A model generated the notes under the pieces. That model ran no database searches. It had not been told where the DNA came from and saw only the letters and a list, made by a program, of their open reading frames with translations. 64,000 nt of DNA, from contig CM121341.1 of the NCBI GenBank assembly GCA_051530055.1, positions 7,750,001-7,814,000 on the forward strand, written 5' to 3'. Both the position numbers and the translations under genes were made by a program. Position 1 is the first letter of the stretch, and every line of letters starts with the position of its first letter. The stretch is from Neoechinorhynchus agilis (taxonomy: Eukaryota > Acanthocephala). This document shows positions 42,316-53,239 of the stretch, piece after piece.

Positions 42316-42741
42316 TCATCGCTGTACAAGAATGAGAGGTTTAAAGTATTTCGGAGCTTTTAAAAACTTAAAGTTGAATGTCGATTTCGTTGAAGTATTC
42401 TTGAAGCATTGCTGCGTTGCTTTCACTGAATAATCGTTTGCCAAAATTTGTTCAATCGAAAACGACAAACGTTCCTTCTTTGTTCGGACTCTTCGCTGGC
42501 AAGGTTCAATGTTTTCTTTGAAACTTTTTGATTTTGAACGTTCTCTTTTATTAGCCAACCATTTGGTTATTTGTCCTCGTCGAAGTCCTGTTGTGCTTGA
42601 AGCCGTTTCAAGGTCGAACGATGTCATGTAAGGACATTGGCGATTTTCTTCAAACCATTTGTTAAGATAAGAAATTGCTTCATTGCTAAAACGAATGTTT
42701 CGTCTGTTCGAAAGCATCGCGTTCAAGTTGTTGGTTTGCAT
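42316..42741 (-). CDS. TALE-class homeodomain protein, divergent
   Basis: Single-exon frame of 141 aa from ATG 42741 (MQTNNLNAMLSNRRN). Residues 12-72 form a homeodomain: NIRFSNEAISYLNKWFEEN in helix 1, the PYMT turn of TALE proteins (PYP in most), and helix 3 TGLRRGQITKWLANKRERSK. The spacing between LNKWF and PY matches the three-residue TALE loop extension. Helix 3 has W-L-x-N-K-R in place of WFxNxR. No MEIS, PBC or IRO domain accompanies it; the C-terminal 60 residues are basic and unrecognised. It is expected to bind DNA in the nucleus. A TTTCCAG acceptor-like site lies 15 nt before the ATG. The short length and lone domain make a degenerate or fast-evolving TALE gene plausible. Confidence 0.75.
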   Translation of the reverse strand: MQTNNLNAMLSNRRNIRFSNEAISYLNKWFEENRQCPYMTSFDLETASSTTGLRRGQITKWLANKRERSKSKSFKENIEPCQRRVRTKKERLSFSIEQILANDYSVKATQQCFKNTSTKSTFNFKFLKAPKYFKPLILVQR

Positions 42742-43817
42742 TGGTTTTCTCTATTTCTGGAAACGATCAACGAGTAGCCTTTCGTTTGCTTAGTAGTAAA
42801 TTAATCAGATAATGATCCAGCCAATCAGATTTCAGTATCGTTTTCTTGATCATGGAGATACCGAGATCGATGCTATAATTAGTTTTCGTGTTCAAGTGTG
42901 AACATTATGCAATCGCAAAAATTAAGGAAGTCGTCATGCTCATTTTAGTGGCCGATAATGAATTCAAATTTCTACTCTTTCATAAGCGAATTCATTATAG
43001 TGATTAAAGATTTTATCAGTTTTTTTTTGGCATCTCAGCAATCGGATTTTATTAAGGCTTTCAAATTCACATTTTTTGTTAAAATTTAAAAAACATGGGA
43101 ATTTCGTCCATATAAATCTTTTGTTTGACGGATGCTTTGGATGCAAGAATGAAATTAATGTGCAATATTGGTTTTGTTTGTAGACAATCGATTGAGCAGA
43201 TCCAACAGGGAATCTAATTTCGATTCTCATTATATTGACGGGAAGCATTTTGAATTTCCAGGCGTGTACTCTATTGCAATGCAAGATCTCGGATAAAAAT
43301 TTTAGGAAGTAAATCACAAATTTATATTAGGAATTTTCTTTTGTATAATAATTGTTGCTTTTTGATGGAATTTACTGGAATTTCAAATTTTTTTGTAAAG
43401 AAATTATTATAGTTTCAGCTTCAATTAGCGATGTTTGATTAAGAAAATAGATTTATCTTGAAACTTTTCGGCCTTTTCGTTGGCCTTCTTCAGTCAATTG
43501 CTTGTAAGTATTTTCAAATTTTGTATTTTTTTAGAGTTTACTTGATTTTGACCATGTAATTTAAGTAAATTCAATAGTTCACTTTCCCATGTCGATTCAT
43601 CTACTTCTCAATGATCTTCTCGATTCCGAAAATTCAGCTAATTTTTAACATTGCAAGTTCATTGCTCCTTGAGATCATTACGCACTGCGACCGTGAATCT
43701 TAAGTGCACTGAGCACTTTAATTCAACCGTTCGCTTGTCCATTTATTAATTATGAAAATTGAGTGCGTGTTTTAAAAAGGTCGCTTAACTAATGAAGATA
43801 TTTCAGAGGCCTTTTTC
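42742..43817. other. intergenic with one hairpin-core repeat
   Basis: 43420-43500 (minus strand) carries CAATTGACTGAAGAAGGCC, loop AACGAAAA, GGCC, GAAAAGTTTCAAG; it matches 58032-58120 over about 90 bp. A frame at 42964-43317 (-) has no ATG near its start and was not accepted. Confidence 0.6.
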
Positions 43818-44117
43818 ATGTTTTGCTTTGAAGAAATCCTCTTCTTTGATTATATTATCTCCGAAAACAAAAGAAAAAGCAAGTCCAAAAGCAATTGCAT
43901 AATGAAGCTGTGTACTAACTTAGACCCCGAACTATTCTTTAAAGTGTTTATGGCGGAAAAATTGAAGGAATTTATCAAGCCTGATATTTCGGCGCTTTAT
44001 CAAAGTCACACAAAGATTTTCAAATTTCTACTTTCTGGCAACCTAAGATTGTGCGTAGAAATATGGAATTTAATAAATTCCTACAATTTTTCCGCCTTCA
44101 AAAATGCTTTTAAGTGA
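43818..44117 (+). CDS. hypothetical protein, 99 aa
   Basis: Open frame from ATG 43818, with a TTTCAG acceptor-like site 11 nt upstream. The N-terminus is MFCFEEILFFDYII, then a basic KRKSKSKSN stretch. The C-terminal half looks helical (LFFKVFMAEKLKEFIKPDIS, YQSHTKIFKFLLSGNLRLCV). No domain is recognised. It may be a short gene or one exon. Confidence 0.35.
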   Translation: MFCFEEILFFDYIISENKRKSKSKSNCIMKLCTNLDPELFFKVFMAEKLKEFIKPDISALYQSHTKIFKFLLSGNLRLCVEIWNLINSYNFSAFKNAFK

Positions 44118-44394
44118 AATGACTTTACGAATCGGACAAGATTCAATCAAGAGATTATTGTAATACCCCTTTTGAGTTTAGATGAACCTCGGTCATAATC
44201 CATCCTTTTGAATTCGATTTGTGTTAGAATAAAATTAAGCTGCTGTATTTAGCACACCATTTGTTGAAATACCGAGTGGAAATTCCGATATTGGCAAACT
44301 CATATCAGTTTGTGAACGAAACTTTAAAAAATGGAGGTTAAAGTCGATTGTTTAGGTTTTTTGAAACCATTAAATTAGTACAAAACGCGCAATC

Positions 44395-44520
44395 ACCACC
44401 GTCCGCAAAAATTGGAGCTTCTCTCCTTCCTCGGCTGTCGCTATCACGTTAGCAGCATTGCCGCGTTGTACTGCAAACGAGATATTTTGTCTTCATCGCC
44501 GATCGTTTCTCTCAACTTCA
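44395..44520 (-). mobile_element. RLE-type LINE 3' fragment
   Basis: Reverse complement of the 3' end of 745-3430: AACGCGGCAATGCTGCTAAC and GGACGGTGGTGATTGCGCG are visible on the minus strand. Strongly truncated. Confidence 0.75.
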
Positions 44521-44749
44521 CTGGTTTACTTGGCATCTTTCGCTGTAATGTTTGATTAATTTTAGATTAATGTGTCCATTGCTTTGATACTTTAGTTAAG
44601 CGTAGCGACATTGAAGTGTCGAAAGTTCGTCTCGATTGTCTTTAAAAGCTGATGTCCAGTTTCGTATAGATCGCTTCAGGAATGGAATTCCCAACTATTG
44701 ACTCTTCAACATCGCCATGTAATTTGTGGCTCTATTTCTGATCAAGAAT

Positions 44750-45850
44750 ACCCTCTTCATTCCGAAACTACTTTATAAACTGCGCACGGCTTCCTTCTCA
44801 AGCACATCGATAAGTTAAAGAAGTTCGATGACATTGTGAAGGCGTGTCTTGAGCACATTTTAAATATCCAGCTATCAGACGAGCCCTGGCGACAAGCTTC
44901 ATTGCCTGTATCGTCCGGTGCCTTGGGTATTCGAGAAACAGTAGAATGTGTCGTTGCCCACGTATTTGGGATCATTCGAAGGGAGTCGGGATCTGGTAAA
45001 ACGTATACTGGGACCGAAGTTCTGTTTAACGGACGAATTTCTAGTAGCGGTCCAAGAATGGTAGGAGCAAACGGGTTACAACCAAGTTCCCGTGAATGAA
45101 GCAGTCTAACGGGGATTAACCTTTAGTCGCCCTAGCTCATAGTTCTCTAATTTCAGGCTCTCGAGACGAGGTCGACCGGGCTAGATTGCTGGCAGTCTCT
45201 GCAAGAGAACCGGGAGCATGGTTAGAAGCCCTACTCCGTGGGAACGCTCTTCGTAGACGAAGCAGTTCGGATCGGAGTGTCCCTCAGATTAGGTCTACCG
45301 ATTTGTGTCGAACATCGTTGCCGGTGTGGAATGATCGTGGATCCACTACATGGTCTTGTTTGCAACAAATCAGGGGGTCGTTTCTCACGGAATGCTGAAA
45401 TGAACGACGTAATTTCGCGTGCCCTAAATACGGTCAACGTCCCAAACATTTTAGAGCCAAGAAACCTGTTCGGGTTGGATGGTCGTCGTCCGGATGGCTC
45501 CCGTGGCGAAAAGGCAAATGTCTTCTCCTGGACGTGTGGTGCAGTCCCCAGGGGAAGCGGCTGCTGCGGCGGAGGACCGAAAGGTGGCCAAATCTAAGGA
45601 ATTAAGTAGATCTGACGTTTTTATACCCTTTGGAGTGGAGACTCTTGGTGCGCTCGGTAGCGCGGCACTTAGATTTACGAAGGAGTTATCGACTAGACTC
45701 CAGGCCAAGACATGAAATACAAGAGCCGATGCCTTCCTACGCCAAAATATTGTGTGGTCGCGATCCAAAGAGGAAACGCAGCGAGTGTGGTCGCGATCAC
45801 TGAGGGGAGAGCGACGACTCTTCGTGGACGGTGGTGATTGTTTAAACGTT
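44750..45850 (+). mobile_element. RLE-type LINE, C-terminal half, older copy
   Basis: Frames give VKACLEHILNIQLSDE-like start, SSGALGIRETVECVVAHVF, GTLFVDEAVRIGVSLRLGLP, CGMIVDPLHGLVCNKSGGRF, NVPNILEPRNLFGLDGRRPD, VFIPFGVETLGALGSAALRF. The RPD of the putative PD-(D/E)XK nuclease is retained here. The copy ends with GACGGTGGTGATTG near 45840. It is more divergent from 745-3430 than the fragment at 27817, so it inserted earlier. Confidence 0.85.
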
Positions 45851-46148
45851 TTTTGTAGTGTTTGTAACAAAAAGTATAATAAAATTTCGACACATGTAAT
45901 TGAAACTGAAAATAAAAAGGTCTCGTTCTGGTCGATTGTCAAAATATATAAAATAACGATTGCATTAAACATTTAAATAGGTAGTTGTTGGTTCGAGTAT
46001 AAACGTGAACCGATTGGCCGTTTTAAAATAGTTATTTGAATCTTTTTCCACTTTATATAGGACCAAAAAACACATTCAGAAACAACATTCTCCCCTCCAA
46101 AGTCAACTGGTTAATTCATACACTTCATTGTCATCCAAGTCCTTTTAG
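45851..46148 (+). promoter_or_regulatory. APC11 upstream region with acceptor-like site at the ATG
   Basis: The bases directly before the start codon are AAGTCCTTTTAG, an acceptor abutting the ATG at 46149. With no leader of its own the mRNA must take its 5' end from an upstream exon or a spliced leader. No TATA-like element can be assigned with confidence. Confidence 0.45.
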
Positions 46149-46421
46149 ATGAAGGTCAAAGTAAAGAAAGTTTATGCAGTTGCTCGTTGGAGATGGAACG
46201 TCGAAGAAGATGACTGTGGAATATGTCGTAATTCATTTAATGCCTGTTGCTCGGAATGTGCTGAGCCAGGAAGGAATTGTCCAGTCGTAAAAGGACAATG
46301 TTCCCATGTATTTCATGAACATTGTATCGCTGAATGGCTAACATCTAACCATACGATTGCCAATGATGCACGATATTGTCCAATGTGCCGACAACCTTGG
46401 GTACAAAGAAGAAACCTTTAG
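46149..46421 (+). CDS. APC11: anaphase-promoting complex subunit 11 (RING-H2)
   Basis: Catalytic RING subunit of the APC/C ubiquitin ligase, which with the cullin-like APC2 recruits the E2 to drive mitotic exit. The frame encodes 90 aa, against 84-90 in the family, uninterrupted. The N-terminal strand MKVKVKKVYAVARWRWN is the APC2-binding segment. The RING-H2 zinc ligands follow: CGICRNSFNACCSEC, CPVVKGQCSHVFHEHCIAEW and CPMCRQPW. The insertion with extra cysteines between the first two ligand pairs is typical for APC11 and separates it from RBX1 (where the first block differs). Start choice is fixed by MKVKVKK at the usual family start. Confidence 0.95.
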   Translation: MKVKVKKVYAVARWRWNVEEDDCGICRNSFNACCSECAEPGRNCPVVKGQCSHVFHEHCIAEWLTSNHTIANDARYCPMCRQPWVQRRNL

Positions 46422-46435
46422 TATCAATAAAAATA

Positions 46436-46441
46436 ATTCTA
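46436..46441 (+). terminator. AATAAA polyadenylation signal of APC11
   Basis: AATAAA lies about 15 nt after the stop codon. Confidence 0.6.
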
Positions 46442-46569
46442 ATGTGTCGGGCGAGTGTTTCCTTTAGTCCACAATAATCACTGTTCAAAATATCGAAAGA
46501 TTTGCTAAAAAAACCCAATAATAACACTTTCATTTGTTTAGTCCTCGTTTGGATCCTCATATACATTCG

Positions 46570-47150
46570 AGTTCTACGGATTCCGTTGGGTGGGAAGGTC
46601 CGTTTTTGGTGGGGATTGGTGGTTATTGTTTGTAAGAGTTTGTGAGGTTTTTGTTACCTTCTTCAAGTTCATTTCGGTTCATGAAGTCCGAGAAGATTAT
46701 GTAGTATGGAAAAAAAGAGCAGACGGAATTGGGATTACGAGTGTTGTGCTCAAAATTGTGATGGTAGGGTTGAGAAACGTTTTGATTGTTTGTTAAAAAT
46801 CTTATAAAGACATTCAGTGAGAAAGGTTTTTTATGAAGAATTTCAAGACGACGGATTAGCGATTTGGAAAGGTTGCAAAATACGAGGTAACCGTGGGTGA
46901 GAGAAGGTAGGATAAAGCAGAAAATTTGGAGAGATCGGATGAAGATACTCTTAAATGGCGGAGACGCTTGATGAGATAAATTTTAAAGGTGTTGATCTTT
47001 AGGTAAAGTGAAATGTGCGAGTCCCATTTCGGGTTTGATTGAAATTGGAGACCCAGAATTCTGAGGAGGAGGAGGTGACTCGTAAGATGTCATTTGGAAA
47101 CTCGAAGTAGGATATGAGATTGCGGGAGATTGAGGAAAATCTTTAGAATC
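46570..47150 (-). mobile_element. LINE (EEP-type family) 3' fragment
   Basis: Matches 4030-4620 and the reverse complement of 26000-26600, with landmarks GGTTATTGTTTGTAAGAG and CATTCAGTGAGAA. Strongly diverged and non-coding. It separates APC11 from the NIF3 gene. Confidence 0.7.
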
Positions 47151-47173
47151 AGAGACGGTAAGCTCAAAATTTA

Positions 47174-48248
47174 TTAAATAATACGAATCGGATCATCGCC
47201 ATCATTAAGTATGTCTATTTCTAGCTCAGGAAATAATGTTTTCAGTGCACCCAGCAACACATCTAAGAGATATCCTCGCTCACAATTTGAATGTTCGGTC
47301 AAAACGACGATTATATCGCGATGGATGGCATCAAGCAGTTGGTGGTGACCCATTTCACCGGTTAAGAACATAGAATTCGACGGTACATGTTTTAATAGAG
47401 ATCCACCAGATCCAGGACAAATAGCGATTGATCGAACTTTAGGATCTTCGACGTGATTAGAGGTTACTCGAAGGTGGTTCAGCTTCAGGAAATTCTTTAT
47501 AAGTTGAACAATTCTCGATACTTCAATAGGACTTTTTAAGCTAACAAGTCGTCCATTGCCCATCCAATGATTCGACATTAAGAATGAGAACCTTTGTTTT
47601 TGCGCCATAGCAATACTTGTGTCCATCAGGCCAGTGATTTCTTGTCGTTCAAGGGGTTCCAGTGTAAAATCCATCTTTGCTAAAAAGAAAGTTTATTCTT
47701 TTAAGCGAGTAGTTAAGCTTAAACCTGACCTATTTAAAGCGTTCGCATGACCTTAAAAAAACTTAAATTCGAAAAATTCAAAGATTAACTTAGGGCAGTT
47801 TGTTTTTATGGAAACGGAACACTCTCCGACCTCTAGAAGGAAAAGCAACGATTTAAGGAAGATTACCTTCTTTGAACATCGATGCTAGCCAATCATTTAC
47901 TCCACCGTACATACTGTCAAGGGCAGTATGAGGAGAGTAAATTGAAAGATTATTTTGAATACACTTCAACATTATCTCCTTCTGCCAATCGGACTCGGTT
48001 ATGATCGATTTTATCGATCGGAAAATGATTGGATGATAGGTTAAGATCAAGCAGTGTTCGTTGTTGCTCTTGTTGATAGCGTCCTGAAGGGCTTTTGAAG
48101 TTAGGTCGTTTGTTAGAAACATGCGATGAACGAGGCGTGACTGGTCGCCAACAAGAAGACCGACGTTGTCCCATTCAGCCGCAGATTGGATGGTGAACAA
48201 AGCCGATAAGCGATTTGAAAGTATCTTTAATGTCATTTGTGCTGACAT
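47174..48248 (-). CDS. NIF3L1: NIF3/DUF34 family protein
   Basis: Conserved metal-binding fold of unclear biochemical role, linked to GTP cyclohydrolase-like and stress functions. Exon 1 (47867-48248) starts MSAQMTLKIL and has SAAEWDNVGLLVGD, HRMFLTNDLT, LILTYHPIIFRSIKSI (metal-binding His) and LSIYSPHTALDSMYGGVNDW. A donor AAG|GTAATC, a 187-nt intron and acceptor TTTCTTTTTAG lead in phase to exon 2 (47174-47679), with GNGRLVSLKSPIEV, RSIAICPGSGGSLL, FLTGEMGHHQLLDA (second metal site) and VVLTEHSNCERGYL. The spliced protein has 295 aa and all the usual metal ligands. A TTTTTTTCAG acceptor sits 2 nt before the ATG. Confidence 0.93.
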
Positions 48249-48299
48249 ATCTGAAAAAAACTTGACGTGAATAAACGTAAAGTACCATTGTTATTGTGA

Positions 48300-51200
48300 T
48301 TTTATCGGTAGATGTTCAAAAATCACCATAGCCAAAGGATTGTCACTTCGGACGTTCATTGGCTGAATATTTACGGATTTTGGCGGAACCTTTTTTGGGG
48401 GGCGGAGGTATTGAGAAAACCACTTCAGTATTAAAAAAAAGGCGATTGAACCCTTCATTTCGGTGAGTCCGATTTTCGGTTAGATGTTCAAAAATAACTA
48501 TAGCCAAAGGATTGTCACTTCGGACGTTCATTCGCTGAATATTTACGGATTTTGGCGTAACCTTTTTTTGGGCGACGACGGACGTATTGAGAAAACCACT
48601 TCAGTAATAAAAAAGCGATTGAATCCTTCGTTTCTCTGAGTCCGTTTTTCGGTTAGATGTTCAAAAATCACTATAGCCAAAGGATTGTCACTTCGGACGT
48701 TCATTGGCTGAATATTTACGAATTTTGGCGTAACCTTTTTTGGAAGGCGGAGGTATTGAGAAAACCACTTCAGTAATAAAAAAGCGATTGAATCCTTCGT
48801 TTCTGTGAGTCCGTTTTTCGGTTAGATGTTCAAAAATCACTATAGCCAAAGGATTGTCGCTTCGGACGTTCATTCGCTGAATATTTACGGATTTTGGCGT
48901 AACCTTTTTTTGGGGGGCGGAGGTATTGAGAAAACCACTTCAGTAATAAAAAAAGCGATTGAACCCTTCATTTCGGTGAGTCCGTTTTTCGGTTAGATGT
49001 TCAAAAATCACCATAGCCAAAGGATTGTCGCTTCGGACGTTCATTCGCTGAATATTTACGGATTTTGGCGTAACCTTTTTTTGGGCGACGACGGACGTAT
49101 TGAGAAAACCACTTCAGTATTAAAAAAAGGCGATTGAACCCTTCGTTTCTGTGAGTCCGTTTTTCGGTTAGATGTTCAAAAATCACCATAGCCAAAGGAT
49201 TGTCACTTCGGACGTTCATTGGCTGAATATTTACGGATTTTGGCGGAACCTTTTTTGGAAGGCGGAGGTATTGAGAAAACCACTTCAGTAATAAAAAAGC
49301 GATTGAATCCTTCGTTTCTGTGAGTCCGTTTTTCGGTTAGATGTTCAAAAATCACCATAGCCAAAGGATTGTCACTTCGGACGTTCATTCGCTGAATATT
49401 TACGGATTTTGGCGTAACCTTTTTTTGGGCGACGACGGACGTATTGAGAAAACCACTTCAGTATTAAAAAAAGGCGATTGAACCCTTCGTTTCGGTGAGT
49501 CCGTTTTTCGGTTAGATGTTCAAAAATCACCATAGCCAAAGGATTGTCGCTTCGGACGTTCATTGGCTGAATATTTACGGATTTTGGCGGAACCTTTTTT
49601 TGGGGGGGGAGGTATTGAGAAAACCACTTCAGTATTAAAAAAAGGCGATTGAACCCTTCGTTTCTGTGAGTCCGTTTTTCGGTTAGATGTTCAAAAATCA
49701 CTATAGCCAAAGGATTGTCGCTTCGGACGTTCATTCGCTGAATATTTACGGATTTTGGCGTAACCTTTTTTTGGGCGACGACGGACGTATTGAGAAAACC
49801 ACTTCAGTATTAAAAAAGCGATTGAATCCTTCGTTTCTGTGAGTCCGTTTTTCGGTAGATGTTCAAAAATCACCATAGCCAAAGGATTGTCGCTTCGGAC
49901 GTTCATTGGCTGAATATTTACGGATTTTGGCGGAACCTTTTTTTGGGGGGGCGGAGGTATTGAGAAAACCACTTCAGTATTAAAAAAGCGATTGAATCCT
50001 TCGTTTCGGTGAGTCCGTTTTTCGGTTGATGTTCAAAAATCACCATAGCCAAAGGATTGTCGCTTCGGACGTTCATTCGCTGAATATTTACGGATTTTGG
50101 CGTAACCTTTTTGGGCGACGACGGACGTATTGAGAAAACCACTTCAGTAATAAAAAAGCGATTGAATCCTTCGTTTCGCTGATTCCGTTTTTCGGTAGAT
50201 GTTCAAAAATCACCATAGCCAAAGGATTGTCGCTTCGGACGTTCATTGGCTGAATATTTACGGATTTTGGCGGAACCTTTTTTTGGGCGACGACGGACGT
50301 ATTGAGAAAACCACTTCAGTATTAAAAAAGCGATTGAATCCTTCGTTTCTGTGAGTCCGTTTTTCGGTAGATGTTCAAAAATCACCATAGCCAAAGGATT
50401 GTCGCTTCGGACGTTCATTGGCTGAATATTTACGGATTTTGGCGGAACTTTTTTTTGGGGGGGAGGACGTATTGAGAAAACCACTTCAGTATTAAAAAAG
50501 CGATTGAATCCTTCGTTTCGGTGAGTCCGTTTTTCGGTAGATGTTCAAAAATCACCATAGCCAAAGGATTGTCGCCTCGGACGTTCATTGGCTGAATATT
50601 TACGGATTTTGGCGTAACCTTTTTTGGGCGACGACGGACGTATTGAGAAAACCACTTCAGTAATAAAAAAGCGATTGAATCCTTCGTTTCGCTGATTCCG
50701 TTTTTTTCGGTAGATGTTCAAAAATCACCATAGCCAAAGGATTGTCGCTTCGGACGTTCATTCGCTGAATATTTACGGATTTTGGCGTAACCTTTTTTTG
50801 GGCGACGACGGACGTATTGAGAAAACCACTTCAGTATTAAAAAAAGGCGATTGAACCCTTCGTTTCGGTGAGTCCGTTTTTCGGTTAGATGTTCAAAAAT
50901 CACCATAGCCAAAGGATTGTCGCTTCGGACGTTCATTGGCTGAATATTTACGGATTTTGGCGGAACCTTTTTTTGGGGGGGAGGTATTGAGAAAACCACT
51001 TCAGTATTAAAAAAGCGATTGAACCCTTCGTTTCGGTGAGTCCGTTTTTCGGTTAGATGTTCAAAAATCACTATAGCCAAAGGATTGTCACTTCGGACGT
51101 TCATTGGCTGAATATTTACGGATTTTGGCGTAACCTTTTTGCGACGACGGACGTATTGAGAAAACCACTTCAGTATTAAAAAAGGCGATTGAATCCTTCG

Positions 51201-52125
51201 TTTCGCTGATTCCGTGTTTTTTTCGGTAGATGTTCAAAAATCACCATAGCCAAAGGATTGTCGCTTCGGACGTTCATTGGCTGAATATTTACGGATTTTG
51301 GCGGAACCTTTTTTTGGGGGGGAGGTATTGAGAAAACCACTTCAGTATTAAAAAAGCGATTGAATCCTTCGTTTCTGTGAGTCCGTTTTTCGGTTAGATG
51401 TTCAAAAATCACCATAGCCAAAGGATTGTCGCTTCGGACGTTCATTGGCTGAATATTTACGGATTTTGGCGGAACCTTTTTTTGGGGGGACGGACGTATT
51501 GAGAAAACCACTTCAGTATTAAAAAAGGCGATTGAATCCTTCGTTTCGGTGAGTCCGTTTTTCGGTAGATGTTCAAAAATCACCATAGCCAAAGGATTGT
51601 CGCTTCGGACGTTCATTCGCTGAATATTTACGGATTTTGGCGTAACCTTTTTTTGGGCGACGACGGACGTATTGAGAAAACCACTTCAGTAATAAAAAAG
51701 CGATTGAATCCTTCGTTTCTGTGAGTCCGTTTTTCGGTAGATATTCAAAAATCACCATAGCCAAAGGATTGTCGCCTCGGACGTTCATTGGCTGAATATT
51801 TACAGATTTTGGCGTAACCTTTTTTTGGGCGACGACGGACGTATTGAGAAAACCACTTCAGTAATAAAAAAACGATTGAATCCTTCGTTTCTGTGAGTCC
51901 GTTTTTCGGTAGATATTCAAAAATCACCATAGCCAAAGGATTGTCGCCTCGGACGATCATTGGCTGAATATTTACGAATTTTGGCGGAACCTTTTTTTGG
52001 GCGACGACGGACGTATTGAGAAAACCGCTTCAGTATTAAAAAAAGCGATTGAATCGTTCGTTGCCGTGGTTCCGTTTTTTTTCGGTTAAATGTTCAAAAA
52101 TCACCATAGCCAAAGGATTGTGTAA
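48300..52125 (-). repeat. about 172-bp satellite, about 22 copies, with two unit types
   Basis: Each unit holds AGATGTTCAAAAATCACC, ATAGCCAAAGGATTGTC, TTCGGACGTTCATT, GAATATTTACGGATTTTGG and TATTGAGAAAACCACTTCAG. Type A has TTGGGCGACGACGGACGTAT and type B has TTGGGGGGCGGAGGTAT; they often alternate. Minus-strand frames over it (NVRSDNPLAIVIFEHL) are repeat artefacts since unit length is not held to a multiple of three. It starts about 50 bp upstream of the NIF3 gene. Confidence 0.95.
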
Positions 52126-52343
52126 AAACGTTGAAAAAAGCGCCACAATCTCCCCGGACGTTTATTGGCTGAATACTTTTGAATGTTGTATTTTCGATTC
52201 TTTCACTATCAAACGACGACGACGACGACGTACTGCTCGGTGTATCGATCCAAAATGCGTTTTCAAGTATTGACGAACATTGAAGATTCTTAAAGTGTAA
52301 GTCGATTTCTCTAACTTTTGTGCCTCCTTTAAAAGCGAACGCA
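52126..52343 (+). other. edge of the satellite and upstream side of the next gene
   Basis: A last diverged unit (CGGACGTTTATTGGCTGAAT) runs to about 52180, then a (CGA)-rich run near 52215. A TTTAAAAG acceptor-like site precedes the ATG at 52344. Confidence 0.5.
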
Positions 52344-53125
52344 ATGGAAACTGCCCCGAAAATGAGGATTGAATATCTTTACGCAAAGATGAGAACAAAA
52401 GTCAAATGTCATGAAAGGGAAGAAGTTCTCCTGATCACACCGACGAAATTCCGAGCTTACGCTGGAATTCGGTTTCGTCGGAAATACTTTGAGCGTCGAT
52501 CGATTGGGAATCGATTGTGGAAATGTGGTTGGATCCAGGCAGTGTGTAAAGTCTCAATCCGGAACTTTTACGGATCATTTGGATGCACGACTTACGAAAT
52601 GGCTCAAGGAGATGTGAGTGATTCTGACGGTTTCTCGCTTCCTTGGTACAGTGATGAACCAGGTTACGTTCATGAAAGGGATCTTGATTAAAAAAAAGAG
52701 GGAGACTTCATCACGATCACTTCAATAAACTCCTTAATTGTACAGAATATCGGTACAGTTTGAATCATATCGATAAACCGACAATTGAAGTTGATTGGAG
52801 ATTCCCAGGCATTGAAGAAGCAATGCTTCAAAGATGTTACCGTAATCAATCGTTCAAAACTTGGCTTTGCTTGCTGAATTGCCAATCACGAGTTGTGTAT
52901 CCACTTTGCTGTATTCAATGGGGATTTAGGTACGACCTTGAAGTTGACTCAACTAAACCTCTGGGTCAACGAGTCATTAACATCGATAGCAACAATGAAT
53001 CACCTCGAGTGATCGATTGTGATCCTCCAACTGAAAACGTCCTGAATGGACCGTGTGCTAATGAAATGATGAGGTTGGTTGCCTATCCCTGTTTTGGATT
53101 CAAATCCTTCTCGGAAAATACCTAA
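52344..53125 (+). CDS. hypothetical two-exon protein
   Basis: Exon 1 (52344-52662) starts METAPKMRIEYLYAKMRTKV and has RKYFERRSIGNRLWKCGWIQ and DGFSLPWYSDEP. A donor CAG|GTTACG and acceptor TTGTACAG give an 83-nt intron in phase with exon 2 (52746-53125), which reads YRYSLNHIDKPTIEVDWRF, TWLCLLNCQSRVVYPLCCIQ, WGFRYDLEV and ends FGFKSFSENT. About 232 aa. No signal peptide, transmembrane helix or known domain is recognised. The second exon, with alternating strands around VYPLCCIQWGFRYDLEV, looks like a beta-rich globular domain. Both exons have non-repetitive, protein-like composition although the gene is wedged between two satellites. A dead gene or a lineage-specific one are both possible. 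Confidence 0.5.
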
Positions 53126-53239
53126 AATATTCTCACACGGACTAAATCCGACGCATTTATTAGTCGGATTGAACCGAGGCTCGTGTATTCCTCTTTTTTT
53201 GCAAATATAAATGTTATCTTTGGGCACGAAGCGATCTTT

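Noticed and set aside
42964-43317. 117-codon minus-strand frame
   Set aside because: No ATG near its start, AT-biased composition and no recognisable domain.
48300-52125. Chains of minus-strand open frames (NVRSDNPLAIVIFEHL)
   Set aside because: They lie wholly within the satellite, unit length is not held to a multiple of three, and the frame changes between units, so they are not a protein family.
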